Below, piece by piece: positions 1 to 18,450 of a stretch of 64,000 bases of DNA; positions within the stretch are counted from its first letter, which is position 1, and each line of letters starts with the position of its first letter. This DNA comes from Collinsella aerofaciens. Its GTDB lineage: Bacteria; Actinomycetota; Coriobacteriia; Coriobacteriales; Coriobacteriaceae. Both the position numbers and the translations under genes were made by a program. The DNA lies in contig NAKE01000001.1 in the NCBI GenBank assembly GCA_008680965.1, positions 372,001 to 436,000 on the forward strand, given 5' to 3'. Below the pieces are notes generated by a model, which was not told the origin of the DNA, ran no database searches, and worked only from the letters and a program-made list of their open reading frames with translations.

Positions 1-211
1 GCACGGGTTCGAACCCGAACTTCTCTATATATAAGAACGCTTGGCGAACAAAACCTGCCTTTTACCGACGGGAAACAAATGGCTGATGCTTTTGGCGTAA
101 AGTGGCGCTCCAGAGATGACCGATGCCTTAACACCTATAAACCAGCTGGTCATCGCCAATATCAGAAGCCAATGCTTCAGTTTTAACCTCAGTGATGCGA
201 CTGAGGGACCT
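1..211. other. Unique sequence upstream of the first rRNA operon
   Basis: I see no convincing gene here. A 14-bp palindrome, CGGGTTCGAACCCG, lies near the left edge and resembles a tRNA T-loop, but no T-stem or acceptor stem can be built around it on either strand. The sequence has no counterpart before the second rRNA operon, so any promoter here would be specific to the first operon. Confidence 0.4.
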
Positions 212-544
212 ATTCATTTGTGAACAAAATATGGAGTGCGCGATTCCCGCCCCCGGCGCCCCTCCGGTCTGGCAATATATCTCCTTGCCGCGCGGCCCGG
301 TCGGACCGGATCAGCCGCCAGGCGTGCACCTTGAGAACCGGATACTGCGAGGATGGACACATTCAGTGTCGCATCCGGGCAGACATCGAACCATTTGAAA
401 TGGTCTAACTTGGATTTGTTTTTCGCAAGGCCGCCGAGAGGCGGCCCCGAGAAATTCCTTTTCCTATACTAAAACCATATGAATCGAACGGAACCGATCA
501 GCTAATAGTTGTGAGGACCGGACGGGCTCGAAGCCCAAACATTT
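212..544 (+). promoter_or_regulatory. rRNA operon leader, copy 1
   Basis: This stretch is almost identical to 6193-6525 and precedes the 16S gene in both operons. It holds a hairpin GGCCGCC-gaga-GGCGGCC (429-446) and a CCTTGAGAACCG motif. A close relative of that motif (CCTTGAGAGCCG) recurs in the 16S-23S spacer, as expected for pre-rRNA processing stems. I could not pick a single convincing -35/-10 pair, so the promoter itself is unassigned. Confidence 0.6.
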
Positions 545-5425
<4,881 letters not shown>

Positions 5426-5568
5426 CGCACCTCGCGGCCCGCGGGACCCAGCGCTCATGCGCGGTCCGGGCACGAGGATGCCCCCGAGTCGATCTTTCCT
5501 ATACGCCATGCGGCCCCCAGGGCACGTGAAGAGACACCGGACACCGAGAACGGTGGGCGCCGCCCACC

Positions 5569-5686
5569 GGTCAGCGGCCAGAGCATGGGGGGCACGCCCG
5601 GTCCCGTTCCGAACCCGGAAGCTAAGCCCCATCGCGCCGAGAGTACTGCGGGGTCAGCCCGTGGGAGGCCAGGGCGCCGCTGACCG
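5569..5686 (+). rRNA. rrf: 5S ribosomal RNA, copy 1
   Basis: The 5' strand GGTCAGCGGC pairs with 3' GCCGCTGACC, closing a molecule of about 118 nt. The conserved core TTCCGAACCCGGAAGCTAAG is present. The 23S-5S spacer differs slightly from the second operon by a few substitutions and compensating indels. Confidence 0.93.
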
Positions 5687-5720
5687 GTGGACGGCACCGA
5701 GCCGCCATTGGGAATGTAGA

Positions 5721-5751
5721 AGGGGGAGGCCTCGCGGCCTCCCCCTTTTTT
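5721..5751 (+). terminator. Intrinsic terminator of rRNA operon 1
   Basis: AGGGGGAGGCC pairs with GGCCTCCCCCT and is followed by a run of T. The same hairpin follows the second operon with one loop change. Confidence 0.92.
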
Positions 5752-6192
5752 GCGTTTATATCGAGCCGTGGCTCTAGATAGCTGATTTCTTTATTCTAAA
5801 GTCGCAATAGCATATGGAGTGGGCTGATTCTCTTCGAGGCCTGTCTTGGGACTCGTTCTTTATAGTCCGCACTTAGGAACGCTTCTTTGGCTGGTTGTGT
5901 ATTTCCTAGATGGATCTGCCAATTTAGATCACAAATCAATCTTTTCTCGCGTTTCGCGTTTTGCAGCTTGGGGTTGCACACCAATGGGGCTCCAGCGCTG
6001 TCTGGCGGGGTCCTTTGCCGCGTAAAGGCCCTATAAGGGGAACCTAAGCAATCCATCTCCTAGGCGCTATTCAGTTCTGGTTTGGGTATATAAGCGATGC
6101 GTCTACATCAGACAGCAAGAACACCGAGGTCATACGGTCTGTCTGAGATATATGATCGTTGATTAGACCCTGACGGGTCCCAGGGTCCCAAG
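5752..6192. other. Inter-operon spacer without a recognisable gene
   Basis: This 440-bp stretch lies between the terminator of operon 1 and the shared leader of operon 2. It is AT-richer than its surroundings. No reading frame has a convincing ribosome binding site or product. It must contain the operon 2 promoter unless that lies in the shared leader. Confidence 0.5.
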
Positions 6193-6525
6193 ATTCATTT
6201 GTGAACAAAATATGGAGTGCCAGATTCCCGCCCCCGGGGCCCCTCCGGTCTGGCAATATATCTCCTTGCCGCGCGGCCCGGTCGGACCGGATCAGCCGCC
6301 AGGCGTGCACCTTGAGAACCGGATACTGCGAGGATGGACACATTCAGTGTCGCATCCGGGCAGACATCGAACCATTTGAAATGGTCTAACTTGGATTTGT
6401 TTTTCGCAAGGCCGCCGAGAGGCGGCCCCGAGAAATTCCTTTTCCTATACTAAAACCATATGAATCGAACGGAACCGATCAGCTAATAGTTGTGAGGACC
6501 GGACGGGCTCGAAGCCCAAACATTT
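6193..6525 (+). promoter_or_regulatory. rRNA operon leader, copy 2
   Basis: Near-identical copy of 212-544, beginning at the same ATTCATTTGTGAAC boundary. A few substitutions separate the copies near its 5' end, for example GTGCGCGATT against GTGCCAGATT. The GGCCGCC/GGCGGCC hairpin and the TTGAGAACCG motif are retained. Confidence 0.6.
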
Positions 6526-11406
<4,881 letters not shown>

Positions 11407-11549
11407 CGCACCTCGCGGCCCGCGGGACAAGCGCTCATGCGCGGTCCGGGCACGAGGATGCCCCCGAGTCATCTTTCCTATACGCCATGCGGCCCCCAGG
11501 GCACGTGTACGCGATACCGGATCACCGAGAACGGTGGGCGCCGCCCACC

Positions 11550-11667
11550 GGTCAGCGGCCAGAGCATGGGGGGCACGCCCGGTCCCGTTCCGAACCCGGA
11601 AGCTAAGCCCCATCGCGCCGAGAGTACTGCGGGGTCAGCCCGTGGGAGGCCAGGGCGCCGCTGACCG
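11550..11667 (+). rRNA. rrf: 5S ribosomal RNA, copy 2
   Basis: Identical closing stem and core to the first 5S gene. The preceding 23S-5S spacer has diverged slightly from operon 1, for example GGCACGTGTACGCGATACC against GGCACGTGAAGAGACACC. Confidence 0.93.
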
Positions 11668-11701
11668 GTGGACGGCACCGAGCCGCCATTGGGAATGTAG
11701 A

Positions 11702-11732
11702 AGGGGGAGGCCTGGCGGCCTCCCCCTTTTTT
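11702..11732 (+). terminator. Intrinsic terminator of rRNA operon 2
   Basis: The stem pairs GGGGGAGGCC with GGCCTCCCCC and is followed by a T run, as in operon 1. Confidence 0.92.
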
Positions 11733-11780
11733 GCGTTTGGTCGATATGAGCTAAACGCCTCTATGGCCTAATAGCCTTTT

Positions 11781-12251
11781 CTATTTGAAGAAAACAAAAT
11801 GAATGACCAGCGCGATTGCCACGATGGCAATGATCAAGAGCGCAATTTGGAGACGGTGCTGTCTGCGCCGTCTGTTTGACGATGTAAATATCGATTTCCC
11901 CTGCTTAGGCGTCTCGAGATAGCGGGCGGAATGCGTTAGAGTTTGCTTGGGACGGGGCCCTCTACGATGTTGCTTTGTGGGTGTTTGTGTCTGCTCCTGG
12001 CTGCATGCGCTGTTTTTGGATAAGGGGGCATCTTTTAGATACACCGGATCGCTCGAGGCGACACCCATGTGTCTACGCGCTGAATGAGATTCTTCTAGGG
12101 TTTGATATCGATTGCGAGTTACATACTCAGGCTCTGCATCGTTAATGGGCTCTTGGGAAATATGGGGACGATGGTAGCGTATGGGCTGTGAGTAGGCAGA
12201 ACTATCGTTCTGCAGCGGCTCAAACGAATTGTCGGAGGTCTGATCGTCCAT
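11781..12251 (-). CDS. Hypothetical protein with C-terminal membrane anchor
   Basis: A 156-residue protein of unknown function. The first 130 residues are polar and low in complexity, rich in Ser, Gln, Arg and Pro. A basic cluster (NRRRRQHR, about 125-132) is followed by one hydrophobic segment, about 135-153, that ends at the C terminus, so a tail-anchored topology is plausible. The upstream AAGGGC is a poor and closely spaced ribosome binding site. The gene faces the rRNA terminator and is divergent from hsp20 across 277 bp. I recognise no domain. It could be lineage-specific; a spurious frame is possible but less likely given the clean anchor. Confidence 0.6.
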   Translation of the reverse strand: MDDQTSDNSFEPLQNDSSAYSQPIRYHRPHISQEPINDAEPEYVTRNRYQTLEESHSARRHMGVASSDPVYLKDAPLSKNSACSQEQTQTPTKQHRRGPRPKQTLTHSARYLETPKQGKSIFTSSNRRRRQHRLQIALLIIAIVAIALVIHFVFFK

Positions 12252-12528
12252 GATGCCCTTAGGTTGTTATTAACAACGAGTATGCGCTCATTGTAAGCCC
12301 CCTGCTTCGTTTTGACAGGCGCGTATTTGGTATTCAGGGCTCTGTTCAAATAACCTTAACCTCGTTAAAACCTTAGTCAACCAGACTTAGATATGCTTAT
12401 AGAAAGAGACTTAAAAAACTTTATAGCAAAATGTATATATACGTAATCGTTGGGCATATATTAGAGCGTCAAACGAAGTCCCTGCCACCTGGAAGATGGC
12501 TCGGCAGTCCCTTAAAGGAGTGGTAGTC

Positions 12529-12960
12529 ATGGCAAGCATGGTTCCTTATCGTTCGGTCTTTGGTGTTCGTCCCTCTGCTAGCTCGTTGTTTGATCTCTTT
12601 GATGATATGAGCGACCTAGCGAACAGCTCGATTGCCTCTAAGGCGTTCCCCGTTGACGTTGAGGATAAGGGCGATGGCTATGAGGTCAAGGCTTATCTGA
12701 CCGGCGTCGCCAAGGACGATATCGATGTCGAGCTTAACGAGGGCCGTCTGTCCATTAGCGTGAATGTCGAGGAAGACGAGGAGAACGAGGGTAAGAACTT
12801 CCTGCAGAAGGAGTTCAGCTCGTACAGCGCGACGCGCGGCGTGTACCTGAAGGATGCTTCGAGCGAGGGCCTTTCTGCAAAGTACGCTGACGGCATCCTT
12901 ACCGTTACGGTTCCTAAGATTGTCGAGAAGAAGAACGTTACGAAGATTTCCATCGATTAA
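12529..12960 (+). CDS. Hsp20/alpha-crystallin family small heat-shock protein
   Basis: A 143-residue small heat-shock protein, an ATP-independent chaperone that holds unfolding proteins and forms oligomers in the cytosol. The alpha-crystallin domain spans roughly residues 40-130 and ends in the family signature DGILTVTVPK (about 121-130). The short C-terminal tail carries an I-x-I motif (KISID), which in this family docks into a neighbouring subunit. An ATG 33 bp upstream is in frame, but AAAGGAG lies the right distance before the ATG at 12529. A strong terminator follows. I see no CIRCE or HAIR operator in the AT-rich upstream region. Confidence 0.93.
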   Translation: MASMVPYRSVFGVRPSASSLFDLFDDMSDLANSSIASKAFPVDVEDKGDGYEVKAYLTGVAKDDIDVELNEGRLSISVNVEEDEENEGKNFLQKEFSSYSATRGVYLKDASSEGLSAKYADGILTVTVPKIVEKKNVTKISID

Positions 12961-12994
12961 GGCTATCGGCTTTTAAAATCGGTGCCTACGTTAA

Positions 12995-13025
12995 GGGGGC
13001 TGGGAAGTGATTCCCAGCCCCCTTT
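12995..13025 (+). terminator. Terminator downstream of hsp20
   Basis: GGGGGCTGGGAA pairs perfectly with TTCCCAGCCCCC around a gtga loop, followed by TTT. It sits between two converging genes and could stop both. Confidence 0.85.
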
Positions 13026-13030
13026 GCTGT

Positions 13031-13840
13031 TTACTGTATGGTCATGGGCCGATATTGCCCGGCGGGACGTATTGTGAGTTTATGCAGCCCCTCAACGCGG
13101 GTGGCGGCGCTGCCAAGTTCGTTGTCGAGTGTTGCGCCGAGGGAGCTTGCGTAGCTTTTGACGGTCAGGCTTGGGCGATTGTTGTCTTGGCTAATGTGCG
13201 TCGCGATAAGTTGCTCGGTGCGATCGGTTACCAACGCGCGTGCGGCATCGGCGGCCTGATCGTTGGAGAGATGTCCTTTTACAGACAGGATACGTTCCTG
13301 AAGAAAGCGAGGATAGTCGCCTTGACGCAGCATGGCCACGTCGTGGTTGCTTTCGAGTGCGAGAATGCGACAGTCCTTGAGCGTATCGATGGCATGCTTC
13401 GACAACGCGCCGGTGTCGGTTGCAAAGCCAATCGAATCACCCTGAGCGTCAAACCGGTAGCCGACGGGATTGACGACGTCGTGGGATGTCGAATACGTCT
13501 GAATGTGGACTCCGGCAATAGAGAGGGTGTCGCCTGGGTCGAATTCCTCAACAGGCAGATGTGCGAGGCTTTCTTTTGATGTGAGCGTGCCTCTGCTGGA
13601 AAAGACCGGGCCATTCCAATGCTTACACCAAACCTCAAGCCCCTTAATGTGGTCGCTGTGCTCATGGGTGACCACAAGGGCGGACACGTCGTCTGCCGAA
13701 AGGCCGAGCTCTGCCATGCGCTTGAGTGTCTCACGACGGGACAGTCCGCCATCGACCATAATGAGCCCTTGCGGGCCCTCGATGAGTGCGCAGTTGCCTT
13801 TAGAGCCACTGCCGAGGATATGAAGGTGCAGACGAGACAT
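13031..13840 (-). CDS. MBL-fold metallo-hydrolase, WalJ/YycJ-like
   Basis: A 269-residue metallo-beta-lactamase-fold hydrolase. The zinc motif is T-H-E-H-S-D-H at about 58-64, preceded by the conserved SGSKGN turn (11-16) and a VDGG motif (29-32). The arrangement matches the YycJ/WalJ group, which has been linked to cell-wall homeostasis and DNA repair, although the natural substrate is not settled. The frame continues 27 codons further upstream, but that extension would overlap tilS on the other strand, and similarity to the family begins at MSRLHLHILG. It is divergent from tilS, with starts 48 bp apart. Confidence 0.88.
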   Translation of the reverse strand: MSRLHLHILGSGSKGNCALIEGPQGLIMVDGGLSRRETLKRMAELGLSADDVSALVVTHEHSDHIKGLEVWCKHWNGPVFSSRGTLTSKESLAHLPVEEFDPGDTLSIAGVHIQTYSTSHDVVNPVGYRFDAQGDSIGFATDTGALSKHAIDTLKDCRILALESNHDVAMLRQGDYPRFLQERILSVKGHLSNDQAADAARALVTDRTEQLIATHISQDNNRPSLTVKSYASSLGATLDNELGSAATRVEGLHKLTIRPAGQYRPMTIQ

Positions 13841-13888
13841 AAGATTCCAAAGGATACAATGGGTGCGGACGAATAGGGGAGGAAGCAA

Positions 13889-15427
13889 ATGCCTACGGTA
13901 TCTCAGCATTATGGACACCATGCCGTGCCTGGGGCAGTCGATGAGACCCGGACGAGGCAGCAGGCTGCTCCTGTCGTGCTCATGGTATCAGGCGGCGCGG
14001 ACTCGACGGCACTGCTTCTTATGGCGTGCACATCAAAGCTGGATATCCAAGACGGACGCGGTGTTGCCCCCATTGCTCGCGAGCGCCTGCATGTGCTGCA
14101 TGTAAACCATCATCTGCGCGGCAAGGCGTCCGATGGCGACGAGGCCTTTGTGCGTGAGCTCTGCGCGAAATATGGTTTACCGCTGTGCGTGGAGCACGCT
14201 TATTTTGATGGGGAGTCGGGCAATATTGAGGCCGCGGCCCGCGAGGTGCGCTATGCCGCGGCGCGGAGGTATGTTCGCGAGCTCTGCGCCCAGACGGGGG
14301 CACCGCGAACGGCGGCTCGTATCTGCACCGCGCACACGTCTTCGGATCGCGCGGAAACGTTTTTGATGAACGCGATTAAGGGTTCAGGGCCCGCTGGCCT
14401 ATCGAGCATTCCTCGCCGGAGGAATATCGTGGTGCGCCCCTTGCTCGACCTAACTCATGGCGAGCTCGTGGGCTATCTACAGGTACATGGTCAGCCGTGG
14501 CGTGAGGACGAGAGCAATGAGGATATCTCGTATCTGCGAAACTACGTGCGCCATCGGGTAATGCCAGTGGTGGCACAGCGTAATGCGAGCGTGTGCAAGA
14601 CGATTGGCGCCGCCTGCGAGATCCTTGGTGACGAAGATGCGTTTCTGTCCCAGCTGTCGGCACAGGCGTTTCGAAGCTGCCTGCGCAAGGAGGCGGCGGG
14701 TGCGCTAGTGCTCGATGCCAGACGCCTTGCTGCGGCCGAGGTGGTAATCGCGCGGCGCATCGTGCGACTGGCGATCAAACGCATCGATCCGGACGCTCGT
14801 CCAGAGATGCGACATGTGGAGCGAGTCCTTTCCTGCGTTGCCGAGGGCACGGGTTCGGTCACGCTTCCGGCGGGAATTGACGCGCGCGTCGAGTTTGGCA
14901 TGCTGGCGTTTAAGGCACCGGAGGCTCGCGAGGGTCTGGTCGCGGACTGGGTTACCATACCCGGTCGTTTGCCGTTGGGCGGGGGACGCATGCTGGTCGC
15001 AGAGCCGATGGCCGTTGAGCCGGGATGCGATATCGTGCGCCGCGCCCGTGAGCTTGCGGCTGCCGGGGAAGTGACGGCTTTGGTAGACGCGGCTGCCCTG
15101 GGTTTTGCCGACAGCGATAGTGAGCGGATCCTGGCGGGCTCACGTGGCGAGATCCCTGCCGAGGCGCGATTGGCGCGCCTGTGGGTGGACGGTCCCGCAC
15201 CGGGAGACGTGATGTGCCCGTTAGGGATGAGTGGCCGAAGCAAGAAAGTATCCGACTTACTAGGCGAGGCTCGTATTCCCGTTTCCGAGCGCGCCGGCGT
15301 GCCCGTGGTGAGGACGGCGCCGGGAGGCGCCGTGGTGTGGGTCGCCGGAGTTCGCGCGGACGAGCGTTTTAAATGCACGGCGGCGACTCGTGTGGCCTAT
15401 CTGCTTCGCGTGGTTGACGCGGATTAG
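13889..15427 (+). CDS. tilS: tRNA(Ile)-lysidine synthetase TilS
   Basis: A 512-residue TilS, which attaches lysine to C34 of tRNA-Ile(CAU) so that it reads AUA instead of AUG. The ATP-pyrophosphatase P-loop SGGADS is at 34-39. The N-terminal catalytic domain runs to about 225, followed by a helical domain and the C-terminal TilS domain, where MCPLGMSGRSKKVSDLL is typical. GGGGAGG precedes the ATG. It heads a tilS-hpt-ftsH cluster, an order conserved widely in bacteria, although 148 bp separate it from hpt and may contain a promoter. Confidence 0.95.
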   Translation: MPTVSQHYGHHAVPGAVDETRTRQQAAPVVLMVSGGADSTALLLMACTSKLDIQDGRGVAPIARERLHVLHVNHHLRGKASDGDEAFVRELCAKYGLPLCVEHAYFDGESGNIEAAAREVRYAAARRYVRELCAQTGAPRTAARICTAHTSSDRAETFLMNAIKGSGPAGLSSIPRRRNIVVRPLLDLTHGELVGYLQVHGQPWREDESNEDISYLRNYVRHRVMPVVAQRNASVCKTIGAACEILGDEDAFLSQLSAQAFRSCLRKEAAGALVLDARRLAAAEVVIARRIVRLAIKRIDPDARPEMRHVERVLSCVAEGTGSVTLPAGIDARVEFGMLAFKAPEAREGLVADWVTIPGRLPLGGGRMLVAEPMAVEPGCDIVRRARELAAAGEVTALVDAAALGFADSDSERILAGSRGEIPAEARLARLWVDGPAPGDVMCPLGMSGRSKKVSDLLGEARIPVSERAGVPVVRTAPGGAVVWVAGVRADERFKCTAATRVAYLLRVVDAD

Positions 15428-15575
15428 CCCCTCGCACCAGCTTTTCTGTGCGGCGTTGACGGTATTCCCGCGCTGATGGTGCGCGGGCTGGAAAATATAC
15501 CCCGTGCGCTGCTAGAATGTGTAGTTCGCGTCCATACGGCGGTGTGTGGGCGATTAAGCACAAGAAAGGGTTGTC

Positions 15576-16124
15576 ATGGCTTCTCAACATCCGGATATCG
15601 AGAAGGTTCTGTTTACGCAGGAGGATATCGACGGTATCGTTTCTCGCCTGGGCGAGGAGATTACGCGCGACTACGCGGGTAAGGATCTGGTGCTGATCGC
15701 GGTTCTGCGCGGCGCTGTTGTCTTTATGGGCGACCTGATGCGCAAGATCGAGCTGCCGACCAACATCGATTTCATGGCTGTTTCGAGCTATGGCGACGGT
15801 GTGAAGTCTTCGGGCATCGTGCGTATCATTAAGGACCTGGATATCGACATCCGTGGTCGCGACGTGCTGATCGTCGAGGACATTCTGGACTCGGGCCTGA
15901 CCCTCAAGTACCTGATGAAGAACCTCGAGAGTCGCAAGCCCGCTTCGCTGGAGGTCGCTGCCTTCCTGTGGAAGGACGTTGAGAACCGGGCCTCGGCCAT
16001 CACGCCCAAGTATGTTGGAACCCATTGCCCCGATGCCTTTGTGGTGGGCTACGGCCTCGACTATGCCGAGCGCTATCGCAACCTTCCGTATCTGGGCATT
16101 TTGAAACCGGAGGTTTATTCGTAA
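15576..16124 (+). CDS. hpt: Hypoxanthine phosphoribosyltransferase
   Basis: A 182-residue purine salvage enzyme that converts hypoxanthine or guanine plus PRPP to IMP or GMP in the cytosol. The PRPP-binding motif VLIVEDILDSGLTL is at about 97-110, and the LRGAVVFMGDL loop lies near 44-54. Length is normal for the family. AGAAAGG precedes the ATG. The gene ends one base before the ftsH start codon, so the two are translationally linked, and the pairing with tilS and ftsH is the classical arrangement. Confidence 0.95.
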   Translation: MASQHPDIEKVLFTQEDIDGIVSRLGEEITRDYAGKDLVLIAVLRGAVVFMGDLMRKIELPTNIDFMAVSSYGDGVKSSGIVRIIKDLDIDIRGRDVLIVEDILDSGLTLKYLMKNLESRKPASLEVAAFLWKDVENRASAITPKYVGTHCPDAFVVGYGLDYAERYRNLPYLGILKPEVYS

Positions 16125-16125
16125 G

Positions 16126-18264
16126 ATGCCCGACGACCGTAACGACAACAATTCCCAGGCTCCCCGGGACCCAAAGATTCCGGGGATGCCCGGAGGCAAG
16201 AAGCCCACGCGTACGGGCTGGCTGTATTTTCTTTTGGCTTGCGCACTTCTGGGCTATGCCTTCTTTAATATGGGCTCCGGCTTTGCCAGCTCCAGCAATA
16301 CCGTTAAGCTCGCGACGAGCGAGATGGTCAGCGCCATTAAGCAGGATCGCGTCGAAGATTTGACCTATACGGTTCAAGACGGAAGCGTGGCGGGTCATTA
16401 CTGGAAGACGAAAAAGGACAAGGGCGACACGAGTGAGCTCAAGAGCTTCTCCTCGACCTATGTCGGCTCCGATTCGCTTGCCGAGCTCATGGCGGAGCAC
16501 CCCGACACCAAGTATATCGTCAACACCAATGACCCCGATTTTTGGGGCGACCTGGCGATGAGCGTGCTGCCGACGATTGCCCTGATCGCCATCATGTTCT
16601 ACTTTATGCGCCAGATGATGGGCGCCAATAACAGGAACATGCAGTTTGGCAAGACCAATGCCAAGACCAACGAGGCCACACGTCCCAAGGTCAAGTTCGA
16701 GGACGTTGCCGGCGTGGACGAGGCCGTCGAGGAGCTCGAGGAGATTCGCGACTTCCTGAGCGATCCGGACCGCTATCGCAAACTGGGTGCCAAGATTCCG
16801 CGCGGCGTTTTGTTGGTGGGCCCTCCGGGTACCGGTAAGACGCTGCTGGCCAAGGCCGTTGCCGGCGAGGCGGGCGTGCCGTTCTTTAGCATCTCGGGTT
16901 CCGACTTTGTCGAGATGTTCGTGGGCGTCGGCGCCAGCCGCGTGCGCGACCTCTTTAAGGAGGCCAAGTCCCAGGCTCCCTCGATTATCTTTATCGACGA
17001 GATCGATGTCGTGGGACGTCAGCGCGGAGCCGGTCTGGGCGGCGGCCACGACGAGCGCGAGCAGACGCTCAACCAGCTGCTGGTCGAGATGGACGGTTTT
17101 GAGGAAAGCGAGTCGGTCATCCTGATCGCCGCAACCAACCGTCCCGATATTCTGGACCCGGCATTGCTACGCCCCGGTCGTTTTGACCGCCAGGTCACGG
17201 TCGACCGTCCGGACGTAAAGGGTCGCGAGCAGATCTTGCGCGTACATGCCAAGAATAAGCCGATGGACGAGGACGTTAAGTTTGAGAAGCTCGCCCAGAT
17301 GACCGTTGGCTTTACCGGTGCCGATCTGGCAAACCTGCTCAACGAATCTGCGCTGCTGGCCGCTCGCCGCCATCGTTCCGTGATCTCGATGGACGAGGTC
17401 GAGGAGTCGATGGAGCGCGTGATTGCCGGACCGCAACGCAAGGGTCGCGTGATGACCGAGGCCGAGCGCACCACGATTGCCTATCATGAGAGCGGTCACG
17501 CTTTGGTGGGTCACATCTTGGAGCACTCCGATCCGGTTCATAAGATTTCGATCGTCAGCCGCGGCCAGGCTCTGGGCTACACGTTGCAGCTTCCGCAGGA
17601 GGATCACTTCCTCAAGACCAAGAACGAGATGCTCGACGAGCTTGCCGTGTTCTTGGGCGGCCGCGTTGCCGAGGAGCTCATGTGCGATGACATCACGTCG
17701 GGCGCGAGCAACGACCTGGAACGCGCGACCAAGATGGCACGCGAGATGGTTACGCGTCTGGGCATGAGCGAGGAGCTGGGCACGCAAGTGTTTGGCGAGG
17801 CACAGCATCAGGTGTTCCTTGGTCGCGATTACGCCGATCACCAGGATTACTCCGAGGAGACGGCGCGCCGCATCGATATCGAGGTTCAGCGCATCATGCG
17901 CGAAGCCCATCGCCGTGCGGTCGAGATTTTGGATGCCCGTCGCGATCAGCTCGATCTGATGGCGAAGGTGCTGCTTGAGCGCGAGACCGTCGAAGGCGAC
18001 GCCGTGAATGCCCTGCTCGACAACGAGTGGGATGCCTACCTTGAGCGCGAGGGCGATATCCTGGCGGCTAAGGAGGAGCGCAATGCCAAGGCGGCCGGCA
18101 TGCCGACCAAGAAGCGCGCGCCTCGCATGAGCGAGGAGGAGCTGGCGGCTGATGCCGCGGCCTTTGCGCAGGCGGCCATGCAGGAGGATGCCGAAGTGAC
18201 ATCCGATGATGCCGGCGATGGCCGTGCTGTCAACGCCGATGCCGACGTCGACGACGACAAATAG
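16126..18264 (+). CDS. ftsH: ATP-dependent zinc metalloprotease FtsH
   Basis: A 712-residue membrane-anchored AAA+ protease that extracts and degrades membrane and regulatory proteins. Two membrane segments (about 31-53 and 145-165) flank an extracytoplasmic loop. The AAA+ module has Walker A GPPGTGKT near 231 and Walker B FIDEID near 288, and the zinc motif HESGH is near 454. The C-terminal tail is long, acidic and Ala-rich, without known function. The ribosome binding site GGAGG lies inside the end of hpt. A strong terminator follows. Confidence 0.97.
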   Translation: MPDDRNDNNSQAPRDPKIPGMPGGKKPTRTGWLYFLLACALLGYAFFNMGSGFASSSNTVKLATSEMVSAIKQDRVEDLTYTVQDGSVAGHYWKTKKDKGDTSELKSFSSTYVGSDSLAELMAEHPDTKYIVNTNDPDFWGDLAMSVLPTIALIAIMFYFMRQMMGANNRNMQFGKTNAKTNEATRPKVKFEDVAGVDEAVEELEEIRDFLSDPDRYRKLGAKIPRGVLLVGPPGTGKTLLAKAVAGEAGVPFFSISGSDFVEMFVGVGASRVRDLFKEAKSQAPSIIFIDEIDVVGRQRGAGLGGGHDEREQTLNQLLVEMDGFEESESVILIAATNRPDILDPALLRPGRFDRQVTVDRPDVKGREQILRVHAKNKPMDEDVKFEKLAQMTVGFTGADLANLLNESALLAARRHRSVISMDEVEESMERVIAGPQRKGRVMTEAERTTIAYHESGHALVGHILEHSDPVHKISIVSRGQALGYTLQLPQEDHFLKTKNEMLDELAVFLGGRVAEELMCDDITSGASNDLERATKMAREMVTRLGMSEELGTQVFGEAQHQVFLGRDYADHQDYSEETARRIDIEVQRIMREAHRRAVEILDARRDQLDLMAKVLLERETVEGDAVNALLDNEWDAYLEREGDILAAKEERNAKAAGMPTKKRAPRMSEEELAADAAAFAQAAMQEDAEVTSDDAGDGRAVNADADVDDDK

Positions 18265-18275
18265 TCTTTGTGGCG

Positions 18276-18312
18276 AAAGCCTCCGCGGGGAAACCTGCGG
18301 AGGCTTTTTTTT
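18276..18312 (+). terminator. Terminator of the tilS-hpt-ftsH cluster
   Basis: AAGCCTCCGC pairs with GCGGAGGCTT across a ten-base loop, followed by eight T. Confidence 0.93.
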
Positions 18313-18334
18313 AGCGATATGGGGCCATCTGTTG

Positions 18335-18386
18335 ATTGGGGACAGACTTAAATGAGCGTTTTCACGCATTTAAGTCTGTCCCCAAT
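18335..18386. repeat. REP-like palindrome, GGGGACAG type
   Basis: ATTGGGGACAGACTTAAATG is repeated in inverse orientation 12 bases later, with only a bulged A near the loop. The stem of more than 20 bp lacks a T-run of its own and lies between the ftsH terminator and an aminotransferase gene. The GGGACAG core recurs in the other REP-like elements of this window. Confidence 0.85.
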
Positions 18387-18450
18387 TAACATTGCTGCGG
18401 CACTTTGCTCAGCTAAAGCGTACAATAGCGCCTATGCGAAAGGGGAACAG

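Noticed and set aside
1..20. Possible tRNA 3' end at the left edge (GGTTCGAACCC)
   Set aside because: The flanking bases do not form a T-stem or acceptor stem on either strand; it is only a 14-bp palindrome.
13007..13579. 190-codon plus-strand frame opposite the metallo-hydrolase gene
   Set aside because: Antisense shadow of a well-conserved gene with no ribosome binding site or known domain.
16000..18369. Long minus-strand frames opposite ftsH (up to 400 codons)
   Set aside because: Typical mirror frames of a GC-rich gene; the FtsH frame carries all family motifs.
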